64,000 bases of DNA from Saprospiraceae bacterium (lineage in GTDB: Bacteria; Bacteroidota; Bacteroidia; Chitinophagales; Saprospiraceae): assembly GCA_020628475.1 (NCBI GenBank), contig JAHDFB010000002.1, forward strand, positions 1-64,000. Direction: 5' to 3'. Below are positions 1 to 8,508 of the stretch, piece after piece. The notes beneath the pieces are model-generated. The model was given only the letters and a program-made list of their open reading frames with translations. It made no database searches and was not told the origin of the DNA. Within the stretch, counting starts at the first letter, position 1. Each line of letters opens with the position of its first letter. A program made the translations under genes and the position numbers.

Positions 1-53
1 CGCCGACCTCAGGATTATGAATCCTGCGCTCTAACCAGCTGAGCTACCACGCC
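1..53 (-). tRNA. tRNA-Met (anticodon CAT), 3' part cut by window edge
   Basis: Read on the minus strand the 5' acceptor strand GGCGTGG begins at 53, followed by TA, a D arm (GCTC...GAGC), and an anticodon stem CAGGA/TCCTG closing the loop TTCATAA, so the anticodon is CAT. The variable region and part of the T arm are present; the rest lies outside the window. CAT could be elongator Met, initiator or lysidine-modified Ile. The overall form is closest to elongator Met in my recollection, but the missing T arm and acceptor keep this open. Confidence 0.88.
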
Positions 54-157
54 ATATGTAATCCACTTTTCTACAAAAGCGGCGCAAATATAATCATTAA
101 TTCGCTATTGCAAAGAGATTTTCTTAAAGTTATTTATGCAATTCTCTACACCGATAC

Positions 158-928
158 CTAAGCATTCAGCCACTCCTTAAATTTCCGCACCTTCTCCCCC
201 GATACAAAAATCTCAAAGCCAGGATCTTGATGCGTCTTTACCAACAGTTTACTCTTCGAAAAAGGCACCAACTCATGGACTGCATCAATATGCACAATCA
301 CCTTGCGACTCACTCGGTAAAAATCAGACTCCTTCAATAAGGGTACCAATCGCTCCAAGGTATAATTGACATAATAGCGCTTCCCTTCTTTGCTGATAAC
401 AAAACAAGCCTTGTTGTCTGCATAAAACAAGGCAATATCCTCCACAGCAATATATCGATATCGATCACCAATCGTCACTAAAAATCGCTTTTTATACTCG
501 TTACGGTCCCCTTGTAGCAACGCTTGTAACTGATCATAAGACCAACGAACCGATTCAGAACGATCACCATAGATCTGACCATACTTTTCCAAGGCATTCG
601 ACAAGTCTTCTTGCTGGATCGGCTTTAGAAGGTAATCCAAACTCAACTGCTTGAAAGCTTGCAATGCATACTGATTATACGCCGTGACAAAAATAATCGG
701 CTTGACAATCTTCAAACTTTCAAATATTTCGAAACTGTTTCCATCACTCAAGTGAATATCCATGAAGATCAAATCAATATCGCTTTGATGCTTTTCTAGA
801 AAAGCAACCGACTCCACCACAGAGCCAAACTCCTCTTTAATATCAATAGCAAAATCCAAAGTCGACAATAAACGTTTCAAACGCTTTACAGCCAAGTCTT
901 CATCCTCAATGATCAATAATCGAATCAT
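158..928 (-). CDS. LytTR-family response regulator
   Basis: A 256-aa cytoplasmic response regulator. Residues 1-120 form a receiver domain: acidic pair E8/D9/E10, phospho-acceptor D57 in the segment IFMDIHL, T82 of VTA and K102 of LKP. Residues about 145-256 form a LytTR DNA-binding domain, which binds direct-repeat sites in the major groove in known members. It starts 1 nt after the stop of the sensor kinase gene, so the two are cotranscribed and very likely cognate. A divergent TonB receptor/DUF4249 pair begins beyond the kinase and is a candidate target, which is inference only. Family assignment is firm; the regulon is unknown. Confidence 0.95.
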   Translation of the reverse strand: MIRLLIIEDEDLAVKRLKRLLSTLDFAIDIKEEFGSVVESVAFLEKHQSDIDLIFMDIHLSDGNSFEIFESLKIVKPIIFVTAYNQYALQAFKQLSLDYLLKPIQQEDLSNALEKYGQIYGDRSESVRWSYDQLQALLQGDRNEYKKRFLVTIGDRYRYIAVEDIALFYADNKACFVISKEGKRYYVNYTLERLVPLLKESDFYRVSRKVIVHIDAVHELVPFSKSKLLVKTHQDPGFEIFVSGEKVRKFKEWLNA

Positions 929-929
929 C

Positions 930-1973
930 TTATTCCTCTTTTATTAATGGCAATCGCACTACAAATCGATCCTTTAAATCTTCGATTTGCATCGCATGTT
1001 CTCCCAACAATTGATAGGTCTCCTCCAACTTCTTCAACCCCAATCCATTGGAGGTATCACTAGAAATTCGTTCCTGCTTGTTATTCTCAACAATCAAAGC
1101 ATCATCTTTTACCGAAATTCGAATCACCAAAGGACGTTCCTTAGAAGCTTGATTATGCTTGATGGCATTCTCTACCAACAATTGTAATGACAAAGGTGGC
1201 AGCATCTGACTATAGTTCGTAGCTTCAATCTCCTGATCAATCCGAAATCGCGAAGACAAGCGTATTTCCATCAAATATTGAAACGATTCTAGAAATTCCA
1301 GTTCCTTTTCAAGGGGAACCAACACCTCCTGATTCAACTCCAACACATACCGATACACTTTCGAAAACTGATGAATAAAGCGATCAGCCTTCGAACTGTC
1401 TTCATGCACCAATTCCGACAATACATTCAAGCTATTGAACATAAAGTGTGGGTCTATTTGCTGTTGTAGAGCATTCAACTTGAGATCAACTTGTTCCTTC
1501 TCCAACTTGGATATCGATAATTTGAGCGCCTGATTCTTTTCAATGGTCATCCAAACTTCGTAAATCGCAAAGATGATCATTCCAAGAAACAGATTCAATA
1601 TCGGCCCTCTTGCCACTGGATGAATAGGAGACACTTCTGATAAATCGGTCCCGCTATATAAAATGTAATAGCTAGACACTCCAATGAGAATAGCCATCAC
1701 CAAGATCAAGAAAAATTCCGTAATTAATCGCTTCCAATTGTAGCGTTCCGAAACATATTGATTGATAAATTCTATAATAAAAGGTGCAGTCAATCCAAAA
1801 AGAAGTACCGGAATGATAAATCTCAAAAATCCCTTCAATATTTGAGTCGATTCTAAATCTTGAATTTGCTCATAACCAAAAAACAAGGCAATCCCTGCAA
1901 AAAAGTCCACAAAAAAGAATGTCAAGGTGGCAATTAGAATGAACCGAGATTTTATAGAACGTGCCTTAAACAT
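930..1973 (-). CDS. LytS/YehU-type sensor histidine kinase
   Basis: A 347-aa membrane kinase. Four or so hydrophobic segments fill residues 12-35, 52-72, 85-108 and 123-142, followed by a short coiled linker. The His_kinase (PF06580-type) block follows, with H176 in the motif IDPHFMFN as phospho-acceptor and a GHKL ATPase with N-box VENAIKHN near 265 and a G-box GLGLKKLEE near 310. No periplasmic sensor domain is visible, so the signal is probably sensed in or near the membrane. The stop lies 1 nt upstream of the response-regulator ATG. A -7-like CAAAGTTA (minus-strand TAACTTTG) lies about 35 bp upstream of the start. Confidence 0.94.
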   Translation of the reverse strand: MFKARSIKSRFILIATLTFFFVDFFAGIALFFGYEQIQDLESTQILKGFLRFIIPVLLFGLTAPFIIEFINQYVSERYNWKRLITEFFLILVMAILIGVSSYYILYSGTDLSEVSPIHPVARGPILNLFLGMIIFAIYEVWMTIEKNQALKLSISKLEKEQVDLKLNALQQQIDPHFMFNSLNVLSELVHEDSSKADRFIHQFSKVYRYVLELNQEVLVPLEKELEFLESFQYLMEIRLSSRFRIDQEIEATNYSQMLPPLSLQLLVENAIKHNQASKERPLVIRISVKDDALIVENNKQERISSDTSNGLGLKKLEETYQLLGEHAMQIEDLKDRFVVRLPLIKEE

Positions 1974-2005
1974 AGATAATCAAATATATACCGATTTATA
2001 GAAAA

Positions 2006-2013
2006 CAAAGTTA
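2006..2013 (-). promoter_or_regulatory. Putative -7 element for the two-component operon
   Basis: The minus strand reads TAACTTTG, a match to the Bacteroidota -7 consensus TAnnTTTG, 33-40 bp upstream of the kinase start. A convincing TTTG -33 box at the usual spacing is not seen, so the call is tentative. Confidence 0.35.
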
Positions 2014-2064
2014 TAGTCAAAGCCATTACATATGCATTGAAATAGGACGAATAGGGAAAATAAA

Positions 2065-2096
2065 GGAGTGATCTGGGTAAATTGCGTATTCACTCC
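2065..2096. other. Stem-loop in the divergent kinase / TonB-receptor intergenic region
   Basis: GGAGTGA (2065-2071) pairs perfectly with TCACTCC (2090-2096) around an 18-nt loop. It lies between two divergent transcription units, about 110 bp upstream of the TonB receptor start. It could be an inverted-repeat protein site or a leader structure; no T-run follows, so it is not a terminator. The long loop makes chance formation possible. Confidence 0.3.
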
Positions 2097-2208
2097 CTAG
2101 AATCCATCATTCATCTTATTTATAGATCGAGCAATATCAAAAGCGCTTAATTTTGTCCCCACATGATCAGCTTTTGATTTTGACAAATTATGTAGACAAA
2201 CAAATTAT

Positions 2209-4512
2209 ATGAAAAAAACACTGCTTTTAAGCCTGCTTCTTTTCTGTGGTTGGATGATTCAAGCCCAAGATTTTACCGTGAGTGGTTATCTGAAGGATGC
2301 ATCATCGGGAGAGGAATTACTTTATGCCACGGTTTCCGTGGAAGGCACAACTATAGGAGCCAATACCAATCTGTATGGATTTTACTCCTTAACCCTTCCA
2401 AAGGGAAGCCATACCTTAGTATTCTCTTATATCGGTTATGAAACAAAGAAAGTAAGTATAGACTTACAAGAAAACACCGATTTAGATGTAGAAATGGGGA
2501 CTGCATCCAATCAATTAGAAGAAGTTGTCGTAACAGCGGAAGCAGAGGAAGACGATAATGTCACCAATACCGAAGTCAGTGTCGTCACCCTAGATGTAGC
2601 CAAAACGGCTAAAATTCCAGTTTTATTAGGTGAAAAAGATGTGTTCAAAACCCTTCAACTCTTACCGGGAGTGGCCAGTAACTCGGAAGGTGGTAGTGGA
2701 TTTTTCGTTCGAGGAGGTAAAACAGATCAAAATCTAGTTCTCTTGGATGAAGCTCCTGTATACAACGCTTCACACTTGTTAGGATTCTTTTCTGTCTTTA
2801 ACTCCGATGCACTGAAAGATGTAAAACTGTACAAAGGCGGGATACCTGCACAATATGGTGGTAGAGCTTCCTCCGTGATGGACATTCGGATGAAAAATGG
2901 AAACATGAAAAAATGGGAAGCATCCGGAGGAATCGGCTTGATTTCTTCCAGAGCAACCATCGAAGGTCCTATTGTAAAAGATCGTGGTTCCATCATCGTT
3001 TCCGGTCGTCGTACCTATGCGGACTTTATGGCCAGAGTATTTTCGGATGACTTCGATGGCACCAGTTTATACTTTTATGATCTCAATGCCAAAGCCAATT
3101 ACAAAATCGGTAAAAACGATAGAATATACATTTCCAGCTATTTCGGACGTGATGTACTCGGTGTTGAAGGGTTCGGATTCGATTGGGGAAATCAAACCAT
3201 TACAGCTAGATGGAACCATACCATCAATAAAAAACTATTCTCCAATACCTCCGTTATCTACTCCGACTATGACTACGGATTTGACATTGCCGCAGGAGAA
3301 ATTGATGTAGATCTTTCGGCAGGTATCTTCGATTATACGGTCAAGCAGGATTTCAACTATTATCCAAATCCAAAGAATAAAGTCAGCTTTGGTTGGATCA
3401 GTAATCTCCACCGGTTCAAACCAACCACATTTGTATTCAATAATACCACGTCGGAAGATGAAGATATCATTTTCCAGAATGCCTTAGAAAACGGTATTTA
3501 TGTAGCCAATGAACAGAAGATTACTAATAAATTAAGCCTCAATTATGGACTTCGAATCAGTTCTTTCAGCAACATTGGAGCATACACGGAGAAAATCTTC
3601 AACGAACAGGATGAAGTCATTGAAGAGATCGAACATGCAGAAGGCGAATTCTACAATAACTATTTCGGTTTCGAACCGAGATTCAGCGGAACCTACCTAC
3701 TAGACGGCAAAAGCTCCGTCAAACTTTCTTATAACAGAAATTATCAATATCTGCACCTTCTTTCCAATTCAACATCTGGAACGCCGACAGATGTTTGGAT
3801 CCCGAGTTCTCCACAGGTGAAGCCCGTATTGGCCGATCAAATCGCACTGGGTTATTTCAGAAACTTTGCCAATAATCAATATAAATTCAGCACCGAGGCT
3901 TATTATAAAGCCCTGCAGAATGTGGTAGATTACGAAGACGGAGCGGAAGTATTGGGCAATCCAAATCTAGAATCAGAATTGGTCTTTGGACAAGGGGAAT
4001 CATTCGGAATAGAACTATTGCTCGAAAAGACCAAAGGAAAATTTACGGGTTGGATCTCCTATACGCTTAGTAAAGTGCGAAACAAAAGTGAGGCGATCAA
4101 TAATGGAGAATGGTATTCTGCTCGTCAAGATAGAACCCACGATCTTTCCATCGTTGGAATCTACGAATTGACGCCAAGAATTAGTTTCTCAGGAAGCTGG
4201 GTATATTACACCGGTGATGCTGTGACCTTCCCGGCGGGGAAATATTTTATAGATGGCGAACTGGTCAATTTATATACAGAAAGAAATGCCGATCGGATGC
4301 CAGATTATCACCGACTGGATCTTGGAGTAACATGGATTATAAGCGATAATGATCGCTTCTACAACGATCTGAATGTTTCCGTTTACAACGTGTACAATAG
4401 AAAGAATGCTTATACCATCAACTTCGATCAAAATGAAATGGGCGAAACACAAGCCACTCGATTAGCACTCTTTGGAGCCATTCCTTCTATCAGTTGGAAT
4501 TTTAGATTTTAG
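2209..4512 (+). CDS. TonB-dependent receptor with carboxypeptidase-regulatory-like N-domain
   Basis: A 767-aa outer-membrane receptor. Signal peptide at residues 1-19 (cleavage after IQA), a CarboxypepD_reg-like beta-sandwich at about 23-105 (start of mature protein VSGYLKDASSGEELLYATV), a plug domain at about 120-225 (FFVRGGKTDQNLVLLDEAPVYN) and a 22-strand-type barrel to the aromatic C-terminus WNFRF. At 767 aa it is shorter than SusC proteins (about 1000 aa) and has no SusD partner. The DUF4249 lipoprotein gene follows after 22 nt, a pairing common in Bacteroidota and usually tied to uptake of an unknown ligand. It diverges from the two-component operon. Substrate cannot be inferred. Confidence 0.95.
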   Translation: MKKTLLLSLLLFCGWMIQAQDFTVSGYLKDASSGEELLYATVSVEGTTIGANTNLYGFYSLTLPKGSHTLVFSYIGYETKKVSIDLQENTDLDVEMGTASNQLEEVVVTAEAEEDDNVTNTEVSVVTLDVAKTAKIPVLLGEKDVFKTLQLLPGVASNSEGGSGFFVRGGKTDQNLVLLDEAPVYNASHLLGFFSVFNSDALKDVKLYKGGIPAQYGGRASSVMDIRMKNGNMKKWEASGGIGLISSRATIEGPIVKDRGSIIVSGRRTYADFMARVFSDDFDGTSLYFYDLNAKANYKIGKNDRIYISSYFGRDVLGVEGFGFDWGNQTITARWNHTINKKLFSNTSVIYSDYDYGFDIAAGEIDVDLSAGIFDYTVKQDFNYYPNPKNKVSFGWISNLHRFKPTTFVFNNTTSEDEDIIFQNALENGIYVANEQKITNKLSLNYGLRISSFSNIGAYTEKIFNEQDEVIEEIEHAEGEFYNNYFGFEPRFSGTYLLDGKSSVKLSYNRNYQYLHLLSNSTSGTPTDVWIPSSPQVKPVLADQIALGYFRNFANNQYKFSTEAYYKALQNVVDYEDGAEVLGNPNLESELVFGQGESFGIELLLEKTKGKFTGWISYTLSKVRNKSEAINNGEWYSARQDRTHDLSIVGIYELTPRISFSGSWVYYTGDAVTFPAGKYFIDGELVNLYTERNADRMPDYHRLDLGVTWIISDNDRFYNDLNVSVYNVYNRKNAYTINFDQNEMGETQATRLALFGAIPSISWNFRF

Positions 4513-4534
4513 TAAATCAGTAGAAAAATAAACA

Positions 4535-5323
4535 ATGAAAATAACACAATATATAATCTTGGCTTTCGCCATCATCTTTAGTTTAAGCAGCTGTGAAGAT
4601 GTCATAGAACTCGATTTAAAAGATACCGATCCTAGGATTGTCATCGATGCTTCCTTGGACGCTTCCAATGAGATATTAACGGTTATCATTACAGAATCCA
4701 ATGATTTCTACAATAACGATGCTCCAGTCAAAGTTTCGGACGCCAGTGTAACCTTAAAAGCAGAAAATGGAACGGACACTTCGGTTCCTGTCAATGCTGA
4801 TGGAATATATGTGATTGATAATTATCAAATCGTACCAGGAGATGAATATATACTGGAAGTATTGATCGGGGATGTGCTCTACACGGCTTCCACGATTGCG
4901 CCAAATCTTGTCCCATTGATGGCGGTGGATACGAACAGAATAGAACCCGCTTTTGGCGGTGACGTGTTTTATCAAACGCTATTAAATTGGATTGATACGC
5001 CGGGAGAAGAGAATTATTATCGGGTACGCGGTCTTCTCAATGATGAGACGCCAGTCGGTCCGTATGCCTTGTACAACGATCGCGGATTAGATGGTCAAGT
5101 CTTTTTTAGGCCCCTGATGGAACGGGTTTTACTCGGTGATAAAATGGAATTTCAGCTCATCAGTATCGATCGAGAAACACATGATTATTTCTTGGAAATC
5201 GCCGCTGTTCAATCTCAAGGTTTTGGGGGATCCACTCCATTCAATCCGAAAGGAAATTTTGACAACAATGCCCTCGGATATTTTGGAATCAAGTGGACGA
5301 GTAGTATTACGATTCAATTCTAG
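4535..5323 (+). CDS. DUF4249 family lipoprotein
   Basis: A 262-aa lipoprotein with signal peptide and lipobox ending at C20 (SLSSC), then the characteristic DUF4249 opening EDVIELDL followed by RIVIDASLDA. The rest resembles Ig-like beta domains (YVIDNYQIVPGDEYILEV). DUF4249 proteins are surface lipoproteins of unknown function, repeatedly encoded directly after a TonB receptor as here. The length is at the short end for the family, which often runs 270-400 aa. Likely accessory ligand-binding lid or partner of the receptor, by analogy with SusD (inference). Confidence 0.9.
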   Translation: MKITQYIILAFAIIFSLSSCEDVIELDLKDTDPRIVIDASLDASNEILTVIITESNDFYNNDAPVKVSDASVTLKAENGTDTSVPVNADGIYVIDNYQIVPGDEYILEVLIGDVLYTASTIAPNLVPLMAVDTNRIEPAFGGDVFYQTLLNWIDTPGEENYYRVRGLLNDETPVGPYALYNDRGLDGQVFFRPLMERVLLGDKMEFQLISIDRETHDYFLEIAAVQSQGFGGSTPFNPKGNFDNNALGYFGIKWTSSITIQF

Positions 5324-5340
5324 ATCGCATATGATTCATT

Positions 5341-5470
5341 GGGCGATCCCCCGGTAAAATCTCCAAAAGTCGTTTTACCGGGGTCGGAGTCTTCCGGGCT
5401 CCCTTTCGGTCGGTATGCTTTTCGCGATGCTGCAAGCATACGTAAACCCCTCCAGGTTCCTATCGCAAAG
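5341..5470 (+). repeat. Structured intergenic element, copy A (GGGCG...CTATCGCA family)
   Basis: Begins GGGCGATCCCC and ends GGTTCCTATCGCA. It contains two perfect hairpins: CCCCGGTAAAA (5349-5359) with TTTTACCGGGG (5373-5383), and GTATGCTT (5413-5420) with AAGCATAC (5434-5441). It lies 17 bp after the DUF4249 stop, so it may act as the 3' end of that transcript, though no U-tract follows. Divergent relatives of the same plan occur near 25201, 46144, 48892 (minus) and 61655. GC content is clearly above the surroundings. Confidence 0.55.
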
Positions 5471-5576
5471 ACATCATAGTACAATTCTATAAATAGGCAT
5501 ATTAGGAAGTAAGCTAAAATCCACTATGTATTACTCAAACCATTGATTTTTAGCTGTTCTAAAATTTTCAGTTTAA

Positions 5577-5744
5577 CCCGAATTATGCATTGGAACTTTG
5601 TAATGAGAGGTCAAAGTACAATAAAATAAGTGATTTTTGCGAAAGAGGCATAGCACCGTTCTGGTGATAGAGCAAAAACAAGTGAAAACGTCTTATTTTG
5701 AAGTGATTTGACCTCGTAATAGATTTTCTAATGCATATTTCGGG
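5577..5744. mobile_element. MITE, copy 1 (168 bp, foldback, TSD TTTAA)
   Basis: Begins CCCGAATTATGCATTGGAA and ends with the near reverse complement TTCTAATGCATATTTCGGG, giving imperfect terminal inverted repeats of about 38 bp. Inner parts (AATAAAATAAG.. / ..CTTATTTT) also pair, so the whole unit can fold as one long hairpin with a central CACC-GTTCT-GGTG tip. It is flanked by a perfect 5-bp direct repeat TTTAA (5572-5576 and 5745-5749). A second copy at 25361-25527 differs at roughly 12 positions. It has no credible coding capacity, so it needs a transposase in trans. Confidence 0.85.
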
Positions 5745-5749
5745 TTTAA

Positions 5750-6017
5750 GGTCGTAACTGTTTGAGAAATCCACATCATATATCTTCATGTCTTAGTGCT
5801 TTTGATTCAAGAAAACCATTCTTAAAACAAACATTTCCCGTCGAATTTTAGGCCCTTAAGATAATGACAGATGTTTAGCGTAGACTGTACAGCCTTTATT
5901 GCAGAATATCCCTAAATAATAGATTCGATCTTTATGCTCCTCCTGATACAAGTAAAGTGTCCCGATTACCTAGAAAGAAACAAGAACTATTTCGTGGTAC
6001 TTTTTGGGCGTAAGCCC
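5750..6017. other. Non-coding stretch between MITE copy 1 and the flippase gene
   Basis: About 270 bp without a supportable gene between two convergent units. The only structure seen is GGGC-GTAA-GCCC (6006-6017), a 4-bp stem capped by a GNRA tetraloop, preceded by five T on the plus strand. The T-run is on the wrong side for a terminator of either neighbour. Confidence 0.5.
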
Positions 6018-6030
6018 CTAATAAATCATG

Positions 6031-7479
6031 CTAAATAAACTTCCGAACATCCAAACGATAGGCAACTCCCAAATAGGCCAACAAGGCAAGAGTCCCAATC
6101 AATATCTTATACATACTTGACAAATTCAAAACATCCACTAAGAAATAGATTCCCACACCGACGACTAAATACAGCATCATTTTCCCAATCGGATAATGGA
6201 TGGGATAGTGCTTTTGCCCGAGAAGATAAGCCAGCGCGCACATGAACACAAAACAAATCAAGCTGGCAATATTAGCGCCGATCAAATCATACTTCTGAAT
6301 GAAATAAAAACTGGCCAATAAGAAAATCACACTACCCAGAGAAGCGATGATCGCGCCGTATATCGTTTTATTTGAAATTTTGTACCAAATCGAAAAGTTA
6401 TAGTACAATCCTAGAAACAAATTGGCCAATAAGGCGACGGGTACCACATAGAGCGCCTCATGAAAATCACTACTGATCATGAACTTCAAAATATCCAAAT
6501 AGAACATGACAAACATGAAGATACCCGTCGCACAGATCGTAAAGGTAAGTGCTATAGAACCGTATATTTTTTCTCTAGAAGTTGCATCCCTATTTTTAAA
6601 GAAAAAAGGCTCTACTGCATAATTAAAAGCTGTCACAAATAAATTCATAATGACCGCAATCTTGATAGCCCCCGTAAATAATCCTGCCGCTTTCAAATTT
6701 TGCTCTTCACCATTACCTGGAGAAAGATAACTTATGATAAATCGATCGGAAAACTGATTGATGGATCCTGCGATACCTACGATGATCAAAGGCCAGGCAT
6801 AACGCATCATTTTCTTAATCAAGTCACGATCAAAGACCGGACGAAATATGGACAGTTCCTTGGTGAGCGCAAGTACGATGAAAGCACTCCCGATAATGTT
6901 AGCCACAAAGACATAATCCAAGACATAGCTTTCATTATAATAACCACTCCAAGCATCAATATTTGGTAAAATATTGAAACAAAACACAATCAAGCATGCC
7001 GTAATAACCGAATTCAGAACTTTAATTGTCGTAAACTTGATCGGTCGATTATCCAATCGTAAACGGCCAAATGGAATGGCAGCAATCGCATCTAAAAACA
7101 ATATGATCGCAAAATAAATAACAAATCGATAGTCTTCAGGGCGAGATAATACAGCCGCTAAGGATTCATTAAAAATCAACATAAGTCCAGCTAAAATCAC
7201 CGAACTAATCAAGACCAGACTAAGCGAAGCATTGAAAATATAATTTCTGTCAACGCCCTTATCGGAACCAAATCTGAAAAAAGTGGTTTCCATTCTCAAG
7301 GTAAACAAAACCAGTGCTAGGGTAGAATACGAATATAATATCGCATGAATACCATACTTTTCGTCCTCTAAGTGAAAGGTCAAATAAGAAGCAACCAGTA
7401 AAAAATTAACAACACGTGGAAGAATCCCACCTATACCGTAAATAACGGTTTCGCCTGCTAATTTTTTTATGCTGCTCAA
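6031..7479 (-). CDS. Oligosaccharide/lipopolysaccharide flippase (MATE/MOP superfamily, Wzx-like)
   Basis: A 482-aa polytopic membrane protein with about 12-14 hydrophobic segments and the family opening KKLAGETVIYGIGGILPR. Wzx-type flippases move undecaprenyl-linked glycans to the periplasmic leaflet for O-antigen, capsule or exopolysaccharide assembly. The only start consistent with the conserved N-terminus is TTG at 7477-7479; the next Met is about 60 residues in. That TTG lies 5 nt after the stop of the HIT gene, suggesting translational coupling. No glycosyltransferase genes are nearby, so it is probably a genome-wide conserved singleton, not part of a capsule locus. Confidence 0.9.
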   Translation of the reverse strand: MSSIKKLAGETVIYGIGGILPRVVNFLLVASYLTFHLEDEKYGIHAILYSYSTLALVLFTLRMETTFFRFGSDKGVDRNYIFNASLSLVLISSVILAGLMLIFNESLAAVLSRPEDYRFVIYFAIILFLDAIAAIPFGRLRLDNRPIKFTTIKVLNSVITACLIVFCFNILPNIDAWSGYYNESYVLDYVFVANIIGSAFIVLALTKELSIFRPVFDRDLIKKMMRYAWPLIIVGIAGSINQFSDRFIISYLSPGNGEEQNLKAAGLFTGAIKIAVIMNLFVTAFNYAVEPFFFKNRDATSREKIYGSIALTFTICATGIFMFVMFYLDILKFMISSDFHEALYVVPVALLANLFLGLYYNFSIWYKISNKTIYGAIIASLGSVIFLLASFYFIQKYDLIGANIASLICFVFMCALAYLLGQKHYPIHYPIGKMMLYLVVGVGIYFLVDVLNLSSMYKILIGTLALLAYLGVAYRLDVRKFI

Positions 7480-7484
7480 TCTGT

Positions 7485-7883
7485 TTATTTAGCCATGTTA
7501 GATCGAATCGATTGGGCTATAAGATCCATTTCGGATGATTCTAATAGTAATTTCGGATTAGTAAAATTCATATCCTGCATCGATTGAATGGGAATCAAAT
7601 GAATATGTGCATGTGGCACTTCCAATCCGATGACAGCCACACCAATTCGATTACAAGGAATAGCCTGTTCAATGGCTTTTGCAACCCGCTGGGCGAACAC
7701 ATGTAGACCTGCTAGTTCCTCTTCTTCCAAATCGTAGATATAATCCACTTCCCGCTTAGGGATTACCAGCGTATGCCCCTTTTGTAAAGGGTTAATATCT
7801 AAAAAAGCAAAATACTTTTCAGACTCCGCAATCTTGTAACAAGGAATATCTCCTTGGACAATCTTAGTGAAGATCGAAGCCAT
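7485..7883 (-). CDS. HIT family protein (histidine-triad nucleotide hydrolase)
   Basis: A 132-aa cytoplasmic enzyme spanning the whole HIT fold: FTKIVQGDIPCYKI at the N-terminus and the catalytic triad motif HAHIHLIPI near residue 92 (His-x-His-x-His-x-x). HIT/HINT proteins hydrolyse adenosine 5'-phosphoramidates and similar nucleotide conjugates. Length is normal. Its ATG overlaps the greA stop by one base (TAATG), so the two are translationally coupled, and the flippase gene follows after 5 nt. The greA-HIT order is one I recall from other Bacteroidota. Confidence 0.95.
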   Translation of the reverse strand: MASIFTKIVQGDIPCYKIAESEKYFAFLDINPLQKGHTLVIPKREVDYIYDLEEEELAGLHVFAQRVAKAIEQAIPCNRIGVAVIGLEVPHAHIHLIPIQSMQDMNFTNPKLLLESSEMDLIAQSIRSNMAK

Positions 7884-8356
7884 TATAGCTCAATATTTAG
7901 AATTTCAAACTGTAGTATTCCTGCTGGCGTTTTAATCTCGGCTATATCTCCGACAGCCTTGCCCAACAATCCCTCACCCAATGGTGATTTTACAGAAATC
8001 TTCTTTTGCTTTGTATCTGCTTCCGATTCAGCAACCAATTGATAGGTGACTTCAAAGTTATTTTTAACATTTCGCAATGTTACTTTAGACAGCACAGTAA
8101 CACTAGAAGCGTCCAACTGACTCATATCAATTATTCTGGAATTAGCAAGCGCTTTTTCCATCTCATTAATCTTGGCTTCGAGCATTCCTTGAGCGTCTTT
8201 TGCAGCATCATACTCCGCATTTTCTGACAGATCTCCTTTTTCTCTCGCTTCTGCAATCGCCGCTGCTACTTTAGCCCTTCCATCAGACTTCAGCACGTCC
8301 AATTCTGCACTCAATCGATCATAACTTTCTTGCGTTAAATAAGAAATATTACTCAT
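7883..8356 (-). CDS. greA: Transcription elongation factor GreA
   Basis: 157 aa, normal for GreA. The N-terminal coiled-coil hairpin covers about 8-75 (LTQESYDRLSAELDVLKSD; tip region with the acidic NAEYDAAKDAQ segment), and the C-terminal FKBP-like domain ends with GKAVGDIAEIKTPAG. GreA binds the RNA polymerase secondary channel and stimulates cleavage of backtracked RNA. I chose the ATG at 8354-8356 (MSNISYLTQE): the open frame runs 8 codons further upstream but that extension is not conserved and would enter the leader hairpin. The stop overlaps the HIT start as TAATG. Confidence 0.95.
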   Translation of the reverse strand: MSNISYLTQESYDRLSAELDVLKSDGRAKVAAAIAEAREKGDLSENAEYDAAKDAQGMLEAKINEMEKALANSRIIDMSQLDASSVTVLSKVTLRNVKNNFEVTYQLVAESEADTKQKKISVKSPLGEGLLGKAVGDIAEIKTPAGILQFEILNIEL

Positions 8357-8377
8357 ACCGTATAAATTTAAAATGAA

Positions 8378-8405
8378 CACGAAGGTATGTTAAAAAACCT
8401 TCGTG
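8378..8405 (-). promoter_or_regulatory. Leader hairpin upstream of greA
   Basis: CACGAAGGT (8378-8386) and ACCTTCGTG (8397-8405) form a perfect 9-bp stem with a 10-nt loop, ending about 21 nt upstream of the greA ATG. Downstream in the minus direction the sequence is T-rich but interrupted. Possible roles are attenuation or 5'-end stability; greA is known to be autoregulated at leader level in E. coli. Function here is inference. Confidence 0.4.
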
Positions 8406-8450
8406 GATGTACAAAAATGTAATTTCTAATGCATTTTATGAACCAATAAC

Positions 8451-8490
8451 AAAAAAAAATGCACCTCCAATACTTGGAAGTGCATTTTTT
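8451..8490 (-). terminator. Rho-independent terminator of the TonB receptor/PorV operon (bidirectional form)
   Basis: ATGCAC-C-TCCAA (8459-8470), loop TAC, TTGGA-A-GTGCAT (8474-8485): an 11-bp stem with one C/A mismatch. Flanked by nine A (8451-8459) on one side and six T (8485-8490) on the other, so it has a U-tract in either orientation. It lies about 20 bp after the stop of the PorV-like gene. Confidence 0.85.
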
Positions 8491-8508
8491 ACTTTCCAAT
8501 TAGATCAA

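Noticed and set aside
5349..5383. Intrinsic terminator after the DUF4249 gene
   Set aside because: The 11-bp stem is perfect but has no T-run after it; described as part of a structured repeat instead.
5583..5789. A 68-codon minus-strand frame inside MITE copy 1
   Set aside because: Composed of the inverted repeats; the frame is not preserved as a matching product in copy 2 and extends past the element end.
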